This document shows positions 9,451 to 18,134 of a DNA stretch of 64,000 bases, piece by piece; position 1 is the first letter of the stretch, and every line of letters starts with the position of its first letter. The position numbers were made by a program, and so were the translations under genes. The notes beneath the pieces were generated by a model. It was given only the letters and a program-made list of their open reading frames with translations. It did no database searches and was not told the DNA's origin. The DNA lies in assembly GCF_004912195.1 (NCBI RefSeq), contig NZ_STGW01000012.1:1-64000 (forward strand), written 5' to 3'. Source of the stretch: Nocardioides caeni. Its GTDB lineage: Bacteria > Actinomycetota > Actinomycetes > Propionibacteriales > Nocardioidaceae.

Positions 9451-10377
9451 ATGGAGAAGTGGAGTGTCGCCGACCTTCCCGACCAGACGGGACGGACGGC
9501 CGTCGTCACCGGACCCACCCTGGGTGGGCTCGGCCACCACACCGCGCTCGAGCTCGCCCGGAAGGGTGCGCGGGTGGTGCTGGCCGGACGCAACCCGGCC
9601 AAGGTGGAGGAGACCGTCGCCGCCATCCGCGGTGACGTGCCAGGAGCCACTCTGGAGGCCCTGCACCTCGACCTCGCCAGCCTTGCCTCCGTGCGTCAGG
9701 CGGCGGCGGCTGCGGAGCAGGTCGGCGCGATCGACCTCCTGGTCAACAACGCCGGGGTGATGGGGACGTCGTACTCCCGAACGGCTGACGGGCTCGAGCT
9801 GCAGATGGCCACCAACCACTTCGGCCCGTTCCTGCTGACCGGCCTGCTGCTGCCGCAGCTCGCACAGGGTGGTGAGGGACGGGTGGTGACGGTGTCCTCG
9901 ATCATGCACAACGTGGCCGGCCGGGCGCCGTTGGGCGACCCCCGGGAGCAGACCGGTCGCTATCACAAGTGGCGCGTCTACGGGCAGTCCAAGCTCGCCA
10001 ACCTCTACTTCACCGCGGAGCTGGACCGTCGGCTCGCGGCGGCCGCGCTCCCGGTGCGCGCCCTGGCGGCGCATCCCGGTTTCGCCGGCACCCATCTCGC
10101 GGCCAACGGCCAGTACGGCCGGTCCTCCGGTGGCATCGCGTCGATCCTCGACGGCACGATCCGGGCCGTGTCGCAATCGGCGGCGGCCGGGGCCCTGCCC
10201 TCGCTGATGGCAGCGACGGCGGACCTGCCCGGCGGCACCTTCGTCGGTCCCGGAGGGCCAGGACAGTTCTCGGGCAACCCGCGCGTGGTGGGCCGCAGTC
10301 GGCTCGCCCGCGACGAGAAGGCCGCTCGAGAGCTCTGGGAGATCAGCGAGAAGGCGACCGACCTGCGCTATCCGTGA
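9451..10377 (+). CDS. Short-chain dehydrogenase/reductase (retinol-dehydrogenase-like)
   Basis: A 308-residue Rossmann-fold oxidoreductase. The cofactor loop reads TGPTLGGLG, one residue longer than the usual TGxxxGxG. LVNNAGVM follows near residue 90, and the catalytic tyrosine and lysine are in VYGQSKLANLYF near residue 175. The length and the NHFGPFLLTGLLLP segment fit the oxidoreductase subgroup close to retinol dehydrogenases and protochlorophyllide reductases. Substrate and direction cannot be read from the sequence. It follows the DinB-fold gene closely. The odd glycine loop may be tolerated or may lower cofactor affinity. Confidence 0.85.
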   Translation: MEKWSVADLPDQTGRTAVVTGPTLGGLGHHTALELARKGARVVLAGRNPAKVEETVAAIRGDVPGATLEALHLDLASLASVRQAAAAAEQVGAIDLLVNNAGVMGTSYSRTADGLELQMATNHFGPFLLTGLLLPQLAQGGEGRVVTVSSIMHNVAGRAPLGDPREQTGRYHKWRVYGQSKLANLYFTAELDRRLAAAALPVRALAAHPGFAGTHLAANGQYGRSSGGIASILDGTIRAVSQSAAAGALPSLMAATADLPGGTFVGPGGPGQFSGNPRVVGRSRLARDEKAARELWEISEKATDLRYP

Positions 10378-10610
10378 CCCTCGGCGCACCGGCGGTGTGA
10401 GTCGTCGACGCGGGCCGGTCAAGGCCGGGCAATCCTCCGATCGGACCGGAGAAACGGGACGATCGTCCTGACTTTGCGCATGGTCGGTAAAGGATCCCGA
10501 CATCCGCTTGCCGGCATCCCGCACGCCCCTACCGTGGACGTCAGGAAGTTCCGCGTCGGCGGATCCGGGAGCAGTCCGGTTTCGGAATTGGTGGACGTGG
10601 GGGAGCGACG

Positions 10611-12515
10611 ATGGCGCACATCGGAGCGCAGCTGATCAGGGCGGGGAGGATCGACCCCGCCGACCTGACCGCTGCCCTCGACCGGCAACGCCACGAGGGC
10701 GGCTACGTCGGCCGGCACCTGATCGAGTCGGGCGCGATCAGCCGCTCGGCCTTCCACGACGCGCTCGCCCGCAGCTGGCACCTCGAGACCCGTGACCTCG
10801 TCGTCCGTCCGCCGGACTCCTCCGTCGCCGTGCAGGCCAGCCCCGAGGTCACCGCCGAGCTGGGCTGGGTGGCCTGCGAGATCGCGGCCGACGGAGCGGT
10901 GGTCGTCGCGACCGCCGTACGTCCGGCGGAGGAGCTGCTCACCGAGGTCAGCGAGTACTTCCCGGGGCGTCAGATCCGGTTGGTCGCGTGCACCGAGCGC
11001 GACCTCGACTGGGCCACGCTGCGCAGCCGGCGCTCGCGGCTCGCGGCCACGGAGCGGCGTGACCGTCGCCGGGACGACGTCGTCGGCCCGGTCCACCACG
11101 TGATGACCCTGCTGGGCTCCATCGGCGCGGTCGCGCTCGCCGTGGCCCTGCCGCCGGTCGCGCTCGCCTGGTTGGTCCTCACCGCCGGCGCCCTGTTCGT
11201 CGTCGGCGCCGCGCTGCAGTCCGCCCTCGCGATCTCGGCGATCGCCGACGAGCTCGTCCCGGCAGCTGACGGCCCCCGGCCCCTCGGCCCGTGGACGGGC
11301 GCGGACCACGCGTTCGGACGCCCGGCGCCGCTCGGTCCCGTGGCGAGCCCCCTGGATGAGGACCTCGACCTGTCCCTGCCGGTCTATTCGGTGCTGGTCC
11401 GCCTCTGGGGCGGCGAGAGCTGGCTGCGGATCGTGCTCGATCACCTGCAGATGCTCGACTACCCGCGCGCCCGGCTCGACGCCATCCTGCTGGTCGCCGA
11501 GACCGACGCGGTGACCATGGACGCCGTACGTCGGGTCGCACCGCCCGAGTGGGTCCGTGTGGTGCGCCTGCCGGTCGACGACTTCCGCGACCCGGTCGCG
11601 GCCAGCGACCACGGCCTCGCGATCGCGCACGGGCGCTACGTCGTCGCCTACGAGCGTGATGCCGCGCCGGTGCCCGACCAGCTGCGCGCTGCCGTGGCCG
11701 CCTTCGAGGCGGACCTGCTCGATCTCATCGACCACCGGCCCGACCGGGCACCGCTCGCCGGGCTCCGCGTCGCCCGCCGCTCGGAGGTCGACGCTCCGTC
11801 GCTGTTCGGGCGGATGACCGGGGTCGACGACGCCCTGCAGCTCGACAGGTCGACCGGTGGTCGCCCGGGCGCCGTGCTGCCCCTCGACTTCTGCTCCACC
11901 CACTTCAACATGCGGCTGCTGCGCCGGCTCGGCGGCTTCGAGGCCGCAACGTGGCAGCTGCCCGAGGCGCAGTCGCCGACGCAGCGCCGCGCTCGCTTCG
12001 AGGTGCTCGACTCGACGTCCCTCCGCCCGCGCGCGCCGGGTCCGCTCCACTGGATGCACGAGCGGTCACAGGCGTCGGCGTACACGCAGCTCGCGGGCCT
12101 GCGGCAGCTGGCGGCGGCACTGGGACGCCGGCCCGACCGGCCCGGTCTGGGTGAGGCCGTGCTGGGGCTGTCGATGCCGACGATGTTCCTCGCCTATCCC
12201 GTGCTCCTGCTGGGCTCGCTGCTCACCGCGACGCTGACCTTCGTCGACGGCGGTGCGCAGGGCGCGGGCCTGCCCCTGGTCGCGCGCGCCGCGTGGCTCG
12301 GGGTCGGGGAGACCGCTCTCGTGCTCGGCTCGGCCGCGATGGTCGCGGCGCTGGTGCTCGTCCGGCGTCAGGGCTGGCGCGCAGCGTGTGGCGCCGCGCT
12401 GCTCCCGCTGCACTGGCTGTTGCACGCCGGTGCGACATGGTCGGCGTTGCTGGCGCTCGCGACCGGTGCCGGACGGCGGCGCGTCGTCCGCAACCCGGCG
12501 TCCTTCCTGGTGTGA
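10611..12515 (+). CDS. MshEN-like domain fused to a degenerate GT2 membrane glycosyltransferase
   Basis: A 634-residue membrane protein. Residues 1-60 contain two spaced copies of a G-x-x-L-x-x-x-G/AG-helix pattern (IGAQLIRAGRIDPADLTAAL and VGRHLIESGAISRSAFHDAL) typical of MshEN/GspE-N domains, several of which bind c-di-GMP. Hydrophobic helices follow near 160-215, then a GT2-like domain as in phage N4 adsorption protein B. Its key residues are eroded: the usual DAED-type motif is AYERDAAPVPDQL, the TEDADLG motif is missing after LGGFEAATW, and the QxxRW site is WMHERSQASAYTQL. Three more helices close the protein. I infer a sensor or scaffold rather than an active transferase. The start is ATG with GGGGGAG upstream. 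Confidence 0.7.
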   Translation: MAHIGAQLIRAGRIDPADLTAALDRQRHEGGYVGRHLIESGAISRSAFHDALARSWHLETRDLVVRPPDSSVAVQASPEVTAELGWVACEIAADGAVVVATAVRPAEELLTEVSEYFPGRQIRLVACTERDLDWATLRSRRSRLAATERRDRRRDDVVGPVHHVMTLLGSIGAVALAVALPPVALAWLVLTAGALFVVGAALQSALAISAIADELVPAADGPRPLGPWTGADHAFGRPAPLGPVASPLDEDLDLSLPVYSVLVRLWGGESWLRIVLDHLQMLDYPRARLDAILLVAETDAVTMDAVRRVAPPEWVRVVRLPVDDFRDPVAASDHGLAIAHGRYVVAYERDAAPVPDQLRAAVAAFEADLLDLIDHRPDRAPLAGLRVARRSEVDAPSLFGRMTGVDDALQLDRSTGGRPGAVLPLDFCSTHFNMRLLRRLGGFEAATWQLPEAQSPTQRRARFEVLDSTSLRPRAPGPLHWMHERSQASAYTQLAGLRQLAAALGRRPDRPGLGEAVLGLSMPTMFLAYPVLLLGSLLTATLTFVDGGAQGAGLPLVARAAWLGVGETALVLGSAAMVAALVLVRRQGWRAACGAALLPLHWLLHAGATWSALLALATGAGRRRVVRNPASFLV

Positions 12516-12519
12516 CGCC

Positions 12520-12539
12520 GATCCGGCCCCGTCCGGATC
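12520..12539. terminator. Short hairpin between convergent genes
   Basis: GATCCGG (12520-12526) pairs with CCGGATC (12533-12539) over a 6-nt loop, inside the 36-bp gap between the convergent GT2-like and crotonase genes. Position and symmetry suggest a two-way terminator. There is no T-run. Confidence 0.45.
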
Positions 12540-12551
12540 AGCGGCGGCTCG

Positions 12552-13355
12552 TCAGCGGCCGCGGGGACCGTAGACGGCCTCCGCCTTCTTGAACGCCGCC
12601 TCGCGGGCCGCGCGGGTGTTGGCAGAGGCGAGCAGGAACGCCTGCTCGATGCGCTCGCGCGCGAACGTACGACGCGGGGACGCGTTCCACGTGCCGTCGA
12701 AGAGGCGCTTGGCCGCGGCCAGGGCGTCCGGCGACTTGGCGGTGAGCTCCTCGGCGAGGCGCAGTGCGGCGGCCACCGGGTCGTTGTCGAGTCGAGTGAC
12801 CAGGCCCAGCTCGTGGGCGCGGGAGCCGTCGATGACCTCGGCCGTCATCGTGAGGAGCTTGGCCTGGTCGATGCCGACGAGCTCCTTGAGCGCCTGCACG
12901 CCCGACATGTCGGGGATCAGGCCCCACTTGCCCTCCATCACCGACCAACGCGAGTCCGGGGTGGCGATGCGGAAGTCGGCCGCCAGCGCGATCTGCAGAC
13001 CGCCGCCGAGACAGTGGCCGTGCACCGCCGCGATCACCGGCACCGGGATCCGCCGGAAGGTCCACGGCGCCTCCTGGAAGGTGTTGGTGCCGCGCCAGGG
13101 GCGGGGCACGAACGCCTTGGCGACCCCGGCCGGGTTGCGCAGCACCGACGCGAAGTCGAGACCGGCGCAGAAGGCGTCGCCCTCGCCGCTGACCACCACG
13201 GCCCGCAGCGTCTTGTCGCGGCGCAACGCCCGGCCCGTCGCGACGAGGTCCTCGAGGAGATCGAGGGTCAGCGCGTTGAGCTTGTCCGCGCGGTCCAGCC
13301 GGACGTGGGCGATGCCGTCGGCGACGGTGCAGGAGACGTGACTCATGACGCTCAT
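12552..13355 (-). CDS. Crotonase / enoyl-CoA hydratase family protein
   Basis: A 267-residue crotonase-fold enzyme. LDRADKLNALTLDLLEDL opens the fold. AFCAGLDFASVL and GHCLGGGLQIALAADFRIA supply the two oxyanion-hole peptides, and WGLIPDMSGVQAL carries the segment where the catalytic acids of hydratases and isomerases lie. The pattern with PDMSG resembles dienoyl-CoA isomerase-like or generic actinobacterial hydratases more than classical enoyl-CoA hydratase, so the exact reaction is open. Two ATG codons (13355 and 13346) could start it. Its promoter region contains the type B palindrome. Confidence 0.85.
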   Translation of the reverse strand: MSVMSHVSCTVADGIAHVRLDRADKLNALTLDLLEDLVATGRALRRDKTLRAVVVSGEGDAFCAGLDFASVLRNPAGVAKAFVPRPWRGTNTFQEAPWTFRRIPVPVIAAVHGHCLGGGLQIALAADFRIATPDSRWSVMEGKWGLIPDMSGVQALKELVGIDQAKLLTMTAEVIDGSRAHELGLVTRLDNDPVAAALRLAEELTAKSPDALAAAKRLFDGTWNASPRRTFARERIEQAFLLASANTRAAREAAFKKAEAVYGPRGR

Positions 13356-13386
13356 GCTACCGGTGGGTAACCGGGTCCGGTGGTGC

Positions 13387-13474
13387 GATTCACCACGGTA
13401 TGTGGTCGAGCTGTCACTTCCCGTGTGGAGCTCCGCCCGGGAAGTGGGGGCTCACCCACATACCGTGGTGAATC
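13387..13474. repeat. Nested palindrome type B (19-bp outer arms, 9-bp inner arms)
   Basis: Outer arms 13387-13405 and 13456-13474 (beginning GATTCACCACGGTATG) are perfectly complementary over 19 bp. Inside, CACTTCCCG (13415-13423) pairs with CGGGAAGTG (13438-13446). The 88-bp element lies 21 nt beyond the desaturase stop and 31 nt before the crotonase start, on a co-directional run. It matches the placement, though not the sequence, of the type A elements. It could fold into a long two-step hairpin. Confidence 0.85.
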
Positions 13475-13495
13475 GGCCCCGGGGCGAGCCCGACG

Positions 13496-14734
13496 TCAGG
13501 CGGCCTCGGCGTACTCCTGCTTCGCCTTGCGCTCCAGCAGCTTCAGCATGACGCGGCGCTTGCGCTTGTCGGCGGTGGTGATCTTGTAGAGGGCGACCAG
13601 CTGACTCGGCAGGTTCCGGGCGTTCGTGGTCTCCAGCCAGCCGTTGGGCAAGGACAGGCGGATCACCTTGTGCCAGGCGCTCGCGACCTGCGGGACGAAC
13701 GGGCGGGTGAGGTAGGTCAGCTCGTACTTCTCGAAGACGGCCTGCACCTTCGGGGCCACCTCGGCGTACCGGTTGCTGGGGAGGTCCGGGAAGAGGTGGT
13801 GCTCGATCTGGTGCGACAGGTTGCCGCTCATGATGTGCATGGCGGTCGAGCCGGAGAAGTTGGCGGAGCCGAGCATCTGGCGCAGGTACCACTCGCCGCG
13901 GGTCTCGTTCTCGGGGATCGACTTGAGCTCGAAGGTCTCGACGCCCTCGGGGAAGTGACCGCACATGATGACCGAGTGCGACCACACGTTGCGCACCAGG
14001 TTGGCGGTGAAGTTGGCCGCCAGGGCAGGGAGGAACGAGCCGGTCGGGATGGCGAGGGCCGGGTTGACGACGTAGTCCTTGGTGGCCTGCTTGCGGATCT
14101 TGGTCAGCGTGCCCTTGAGGTTGGCCTTGAACGCCTCGCTGCGCTTCTCCTTCGGGATGCGCAGATTGCGGCCCAGCTCGAGGTCGTAGGCGGCGATGCC
14201 GTATTCGAAGAAGCAGGCGTTGATGAAATTCCACACCGGCTGCGCGAGGAAGAACGGGTGCCAGCGCTGCTCCTCGTCGACGCGCATGATGCCGTAGCCG
14301 AGGTCGTTGTCCTTGCCGACGATGTTGGTGTGGGCGTGGTGGACCTGGTTGTGCGAGTGCTTCCACGCCTCCGACGGCGTCGCGTTGTCCCACTCCCAGG
14401 TGGTCGAGTGGATCTTGGGGTCACGCATCCAGTCCCACTGGCCGTGCATGACGTTGTGGCCGATCTCCATGTTCTCGAGGATCTTGGCGACGCTCAGCCC
14501 GACGGTCCCGGCGACCCAGGCCGGCGGGAAGATGCTGGCGAGCAGCAGCGCACGGCTGCCGAGCTCGAGCTTGCGCTGCACGTCGACGACCTTGCGGATG
14601 TAGGCCGCGTCGCGCTCACCGCGGGTGTCCAGCACCTCCTGGCGGATGGCGTCGAGCTCGGCGCCGAGCGCCTCGATCTGCTCGGAGGACAGGTGCGCGA
14701 TCGGGTTGCTGGGCTTCTGGGTGATCGTGGTCAT
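13496..14734 (-). CDS. desA3: DesA3-type acyl-CoA delta-9 desaturase
   Basis: A 412-residue integral membrane di-iron desaturase, which would turn stearoyl-CoA into oleoyl-CoA. All three histidine boxes are present: GHNVMHGQWDW, HNQVHHAHTNIVG and HQIEHHLFPDLPSNRY. The surrounding text (AKILENMEIGHNVMHGQWDW, WYLRQMLGSANFSGS) is very close to mycobacterial DesA3. Hydrophobic helices precede and separate the boxes. The ATG at 14734 follows AAAGG. It lies 52 bp downstream of the ferredoxin-reductase gene, the order found for the mycobacterial Rv3230c-Rv3229c pair, so both are likely transcribed from the promoter near 15950-16020. Confidence 0.93.
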   Translation of the reverse strand: MTTITQKPSNPIAHLSSEQIEALGAELDAIRQEVLDTRGERDAAYIRKVVDVQRKLELGSRALLLASIFPPAWVAGTVGLSVAKILENMEIGHNVMHGQWDWMRDPKIHSTTWEWDNATPSEAWKHSHNQVHHAHTNIVGKDNDLGYGIMRVDEEQRWHPFFLAQPVWNFINACFFEYGIAAYDLELGRNLRIPKEKRSEAFKANLKGTLTKIRKQATKDYVVNPALAIPTGSFLPALAANFTANLVRNVWSHSVIMCGHFPEGVETFELKSIPENETRGEWYLRQMLGSANFSGSTAMHIMSGNLSHQIEHHLFPDLPSNRYAEVAPKVQAVFEKYELTYLTRPFVPQVASAWHKVIRLSLPNGWLETTNARNLPSQLVALYKITTADKRKRRVMLKLLERKAKQEYAEAA

Positions 14735-14786
14735 CGTCAGCCTTTCGTTGGGGGAGTCGTGAGGCTCGGTGGGCGCTCAGTGGGTG

Positions 14787-15947
14787 TCAGTGGGCGATGT
14801 GGCAGTCGCCGGCGGCGGCGCTGATGCACGTCTGGATCGGCACGCCGTCGGGGTGCGTCTCGCCGGGGACGGCGACGGTGATCTCGCCGTTGCGCAGGTC
14901 GCGCACGGCGCCGGACTTCATCGGCAGGACGCAGCCCATGCAGATGCCGATCCGGCAGCCGCTCGGCATGAGGACGCCGGCCGACTCGGCGGCGTCGAGG
15001 ATCGGGGTGGCGCCGTCGACCTCGAGGGTCGTGGCGGACGGGCCGGTGAAGGCGATCGTGCCGCCCTCGGCGCCGGCGGCGTCGGTGGCGACGACGGTCG
15101 GGCGGAAGCGCTCGGTGTGCAGCGTCAGCCGGCGCTCGTCATAGAACGCCTCGAGAGTGTCGAGCAGGCCCGCCGGGCCGCAGGCGTACGCCGCCCGCTC
15201 GGCCAGGTCCGGGACCTCGGCCTCGAGGTCGGCGGTGGTCAGCAGGCCGTCGGTGTCGGTGTGTCGCTCGATGAGGCGCAGGCGGCCGGCATCGGCGTGG
15301 GCGCGCAGCTCGGCGCCGAAGATGACCTCGTCGCGCTTCATGGCGGAGTGGACCAGCACGATGTCGTAGGCCGCGCGGGCCTCGGCCTCGTTGCGGGAGT
15401 AGAGGTTGCGCAGCATGCCGATGACCGGCGTGATGCCGGAGCCGGCGGTGACGAGCAGCAGCTTCTGTTGCGCGCCGGGAGCCGGCGGGGTCAGGACGAA
15501 GTCGCCCTCGGCCTGCGCGAGCTGCAGCATCTGGCCGACCTTCGCTGTGCGGACGAGGTGCTGCGAGACGGCGCCGCCCGGGATCGCCTTGACGGTGATC
15601 GAGATGCGGCCGTCGGGGCGTGGACCGTGGGTCAGCGAGTAGGTGCGCCACAGGCGGACGCCGTCGACGTCGACGCCGACGCGGACGTACTGGCCCGGGA
15701 TGTGTCCGGCCCAGTCGCGGCCCGGCTTGATGACGATGGTCGCGGCGTCGGTGGTCTCGGAGTCGACCGCGACGATGCGACCCTGGAGGCCGGTTGCGGC
15801 GGGACGTAGCGGCGCGAAGTGGTCGAGGAGGTCGTCGACGCTCAGGGGCGTGACGGCCGCGTCGAGGAACGAGCGCAGGCCGGACCGGAGTCGGCGGGCG
15901 CCGGTGGTCTCGGCGGGTGCGGTGCTGATGCTCACGGTATCGAGCAT
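14787..15947 (-). CDS. Ferredoxin-NADP reductase partner of the desaturase (Rv3230c-like)
   Basis: A 386-residue electron-transfer protein with an FAD/NAD(P)H reductase half and a C-terminal [2Fe-2S] ferredoxin half. The flavin motif is RTYSLTHG. LLVTAGSGITPVIGMLRNL is the nucleotide-binding stretch, and CRIGICMGCVLPMKSG plus a later cysteine (IQTC) bind the cluster. It would pass electrons from NADPH to the desaturase encoded next. Two starts are possible, ATG 15947 and ATG 15971; the shorter keeps the inverted repeat 15949-15983 outside the gene, and the longer adds eight residues. It is divergent from a PucR-type regulator, which is the obvious candidate controller. Confidence 0.88.
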   Translation of the reverse strand: MLDTVSISTAPAETTGARRLRSGLRSFLDAAVTPLSVDDLLDHFAPLRPAATGLQGRIVAVDSETTDAATIVIKPGRDWAGHIPGQYVRVGVDVDGVRLWRTYSLTHGPRPDGRISITVKAIPGGAVSQHLVRTAKVGQMLQLAQAEGDFVLTPPAPGAQQKLLLVTAGSGITPVIGMLRNLYSRNEAEARAAYDIVLVHSAMKRDEVIFGAELRAHADAGRLRLIERHTDTDGLLTTADLEAEVPDLAERAAYACGPAGLLDTLEAFYDERRLTLHTERFRPTVVATDAAGAEGGTIAFTGPSATTLEVDGATPILDAAESAGVLMPSGCRIGICMGCVLPMKSGAVRDLRNGEITVAVPGETHPDGVPIQTCISAAAGDCHIAH

Positions 15948-15948
15948 T

Positions 15949-15983
15949 CCAGTGACACCGTCTAAACTCATGACCGTCACTGG
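15949..15983. promoter_or_regulatory. Inverted repeat CCAGTGAC-N19-GTCACTGG at the reductase 5' end
   Basis: CCAGTGAC (15949-15956) and GTCACTGG (15976-15983) are perfect 8-bp arms 19 bp apart. They lie immediately upstream of the ATG at 15947 and overlap the alternative start at 15971. The spacing would place both half-sites on similar faces of the helix. It may be an operator for the divergent PucR-type regulator. Confidence 0.45.
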
Positions 15984-16000
15984 TGAATCCAACGATCTAT

Positions 16001-16019
16001 TTTGTTCGGAGAGAACAAA
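16001..16019. promoter_or_regulatory. Palindrome TTTGTTC-N5-GAACAAA, candidate operator
   Basis: Perfect 7-bp arms TTTGTTC and GAACAAA flank GGAGA. The right arm runs into the AAAGGAG ribosome site of the PucR-type gene at 16030. The element lies in the 82-bp divergent region between the desaturase operon and its neighbouring regulator, which suggests autoregulation. It is unusually AT-rich for this DNA. Confidence 0.55.
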
Positions 16020-16029
16020 GGAGTGCCCG

Positions 16030-17211
16030 ATGGTCCGAAGGATGCTGCGGCGCGAGCGTCCCGACGCGCTGCTGCCGCACGTCACCGTGCTGGCCATCCG
16101 GGCCGAGCTGCCGACGGTGGCCGACGACGTCGTCGCCACCATCATCCGCGAGGTGCCGGCCTATGAGGACGCCTTCGGCGGCCCGATGGGCGAGACCATC
16201 CGCACCGCCGTGCAGATCGCGCTCGGCGGCTTCCTGTCCCTCATCAGTGACCGGACCGGTCCCGACGCCCTCGCGCCGCAGTCCTCCGCGGTCGACGGCG
16301 CCTATCAGCTCGGACGCGGCGAGGCCCGCAGTGGCCGCACGAGCGACGCACTGCTCTCCGCCTACCGGATCGGCGCCCGTGTGTCCTGGCAGCACCTCTC
16401 CACCCAGGCCGTCGCCCAGGGCATCGAGCCCGCCACCATCGCGTCGTTCGCCGAGCTCGTCTTCGCCTACATCGACGAGCTGTCGGCCGCCAGCGTCGCC
16501 GGCCATCGCGACGAGTCCGCCACCGAGGTGAGGATCCGGCAGCGCATGCTCGAGCGGCTGGGCCGTCACCTCGTGACCGGCGCTCCGGAAGCAACGGTGC
16601 TCGCGTCCGCCGAGCGCGCCGAGTGGTCGCTGCCGACCACGCTCACCGTCGTCGTCGCGCCCGACGCCCAGGTCGGCACCCTCCTGCAGTCGCTGCGACG
16701 CGCGCTGCCCGTGCCCGACCTCCCCGATCTCGAGGGCGCCGCGCTCATCCTCGTCCCGGACGTCCACGGGAAGCGGCGGGCCACCGTCCTGCGCGCGGTC
16801 GCCGGCCGCGACTGCCTCGTCGGGCCGGCCCGTCCGTGGCAGGAGGTCCGGGCGTCGTACGACCGGGTCATGCGGGCCCGCGAGCTCGGCCTCGTCGGCG
16901 ACACCGAGACCCACCTGCCGCGCCTGGTCCTCACCGCCGACGACGGCGCACTCGCCGACCTGCGGGCGCGGGTCCTCGCCCCGCTCGACGACGTGCGGCC
17001 GGCCACGGCGGCGAAGCTGCGCGAGACCCTGCGCGCCTGGCTGCTCCACCAGGGCCGGCGCGAGGAGGTGGCTGCAGCGCTCTTCGTGCACCCGCAGACG
17101 ATCCGCTATCGGATGGGCCAGGTGCGCGAGCTCTTCGGGGAGGCGCTCGAGGACCCGGAGACGGTGCTCGCCCTGACCATCGCCCTCGGCGTCGAGGAGA
17201 GCTCGGGATGA
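16030..17211 (+). CDS. PucR-family regulator divergent from the desaturase operon
   Basis: A 393-residue regulator. The N-terminal 160 residues are helical (REVPAYEDAFGG, SALDGAYQLGRGEARSG-like, LLSAYRIGARVSWQHLS) and resemble RsbRD-like sensor regions found in actinobacterial PucR proteins. A GGDEF-like middle follows, and the C terminus (LFVHPQTIRYRMGQVRELFG) is the PucR helix-turn-helix. The ATG 16030 has a strong AAAGGAG site. It shares its architecture with the protein at 24106 ([24 protein letters not shown]), so the two are paralogues, each facing a lipid operon. The stop overlaps the next start (ATGA at 17208). Confidence 0.8.
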   Translation: MVRRMLRRERPDALLPHVTVLAIRAELPTVADDVVATIIREVPAYEDAFGGPMGETIRTAVQIALGGFLSLISDRTGPDALAPQSSAVDGAYQLGRGEARSGRTSDALLSAYRIGARVSWQHLSTQAVAQGIEPATIASFAELVFAYIDELSAASVAGHRDESATEVRIRQRMLERLGRHLVTGAPEATVLASAERAEWSLPTTLTVVVAPDAQVGTLLQSLRRALPVPDLPDLEGAALILVPDVHGKRRATVLRAVAGRDCLVGPARPWQEVRASYDRVMRARELGLVGDTETHLPRLVLTADDGALADLRARVLAPLDDVRPATAAKLRETLRAWLLHQGRREEVAAALFVHPQTIRYRMGQVRELFGEALEDPETVLALTIALGVEESSG

Positions 17212-18122
17212 TGGCCGGGCGAGCCGTCGCCGTCGCAGTGACCGCCGCCGCCGCCGCGCTGCTGCTCGGCGGCTGCTCGGCGTCGGGAGGGGGCGGGGCC
17301 GACAGGACCGCGTCGCCCTCGGCGACCACTGCCGGTCCGTCGGAGGGGGTGACCGGTTCCCGGCTGCGCTACGTCGCCCTCGGCGACTCCTACACCGCCG
17401 CGCCCGGCGTCGGTGAGCCCGTCGGGCGCTCCCTGTGCCTGCGCACGGACGCCAACTATCCCCACCTGCTGGCCCGGCGCCTCGACCTCGACCTGGTCGA
17501 CGTCAGCTGCTCGGGCGCGACCAGCGACGACCTGACCTCCGCCCAGGGGGGCCGCGAGCGGGGGACCGCGCCGCAGCTCGACGCCCTCGGTCCCGTGGTC
17601 GACCTCGTGACCTTGAGCATCGGCGCCAACGACGGCGGGCTCTTCGGCGACCTGGTCAGCAGCTGCGCAGGCCTGCCCGGTCTGCCCACCGGCCAGGCCT
17701 GCTCGGCGACCGGACGGTTCGCGGACGGCCGGTTGAGCGACGAGCTCGCTGCGTTGGCCCGTCGTACGACACGATCCGTCGACCTCGTGCGCGACCGCGC
17801 GCCCCGGGCGCGAGTGGTGGTCGTCGGCTACCCGCGGATCGTCCCGTCCGGCCGGTCGTGCGACGCTCTGCCGATCGCCGCGGCCGACCTCGCCTTCGCC
17901 CACGGGCTCAACCGCCGCATCGTCGAGGCCGTACGACGCGGCGCGCTGCGGTCGGGCGTCGACTACGTCGACATGTGGGCCGCCAGTCGCGGGCACGACG
18001 CCTGCGCGATCGACCCGTGGATCGCCGGCCTGCAGCCCACCGGGCCGGGCCTGCCGCTGCACCCCTATGCCGATCACCAGGAGGCGGTCGCGGACGAGCT
18101 CGAGGCGCTGCTCGCGCCCTGA
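17208..18122 (+). CDS. SGNH/GDSL hydrolase lipoprotein
   Basis: A 304-residue secreted esterase or lipase. A signal peptide ends in the lipobox LLGGC. RYVALGDSYTAAPGVG is block I with the nucleophile serine. LSIGANDGGLF is block III with the asparagine of the oxyanion hole, and LPLHPYADHQEAVAD is block V with the catalytic histidine. Six further cysteines (for example CLRTDANYPH, DVSCSGATS, SSCAGLPG) suggest disulfides as in Streptomyces-type SGNH lipases. It overlaps the PucR-type gene by four bases, so translation is probably coupled and a role in lipid turnover is plausible. It converges on the zinc-finger gene. Confidence 0.88.
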   Translation: MMAGRAVAVAVTAAAAALLLGGCSASGGGGADRTASPSATTAGPSEGVTGSRLRYVALGDSYTAAPGVGEPVGRSLCLRTDANYPHLLARRLDLDLVDVSCSGATSDDLTSAQGGRERGTAPQLDALGPVVDLVTLSIGANDGGLFGDLVSSCAGLPGLPTGQACSATGRFADGRLSDELAALARRTTRSVDLVRDRAPRARVVVVGYPRIVPSGRSCDALPIAAADLAFAHGLNRRIVEAVRRGALRSGVDYVDMWAASRGHDACAIDPWIAGLQPTGPGLPLHPYADHQEAVADELEALLAP

Positions 18123-18134
18123 GTCCGCCGGCAC

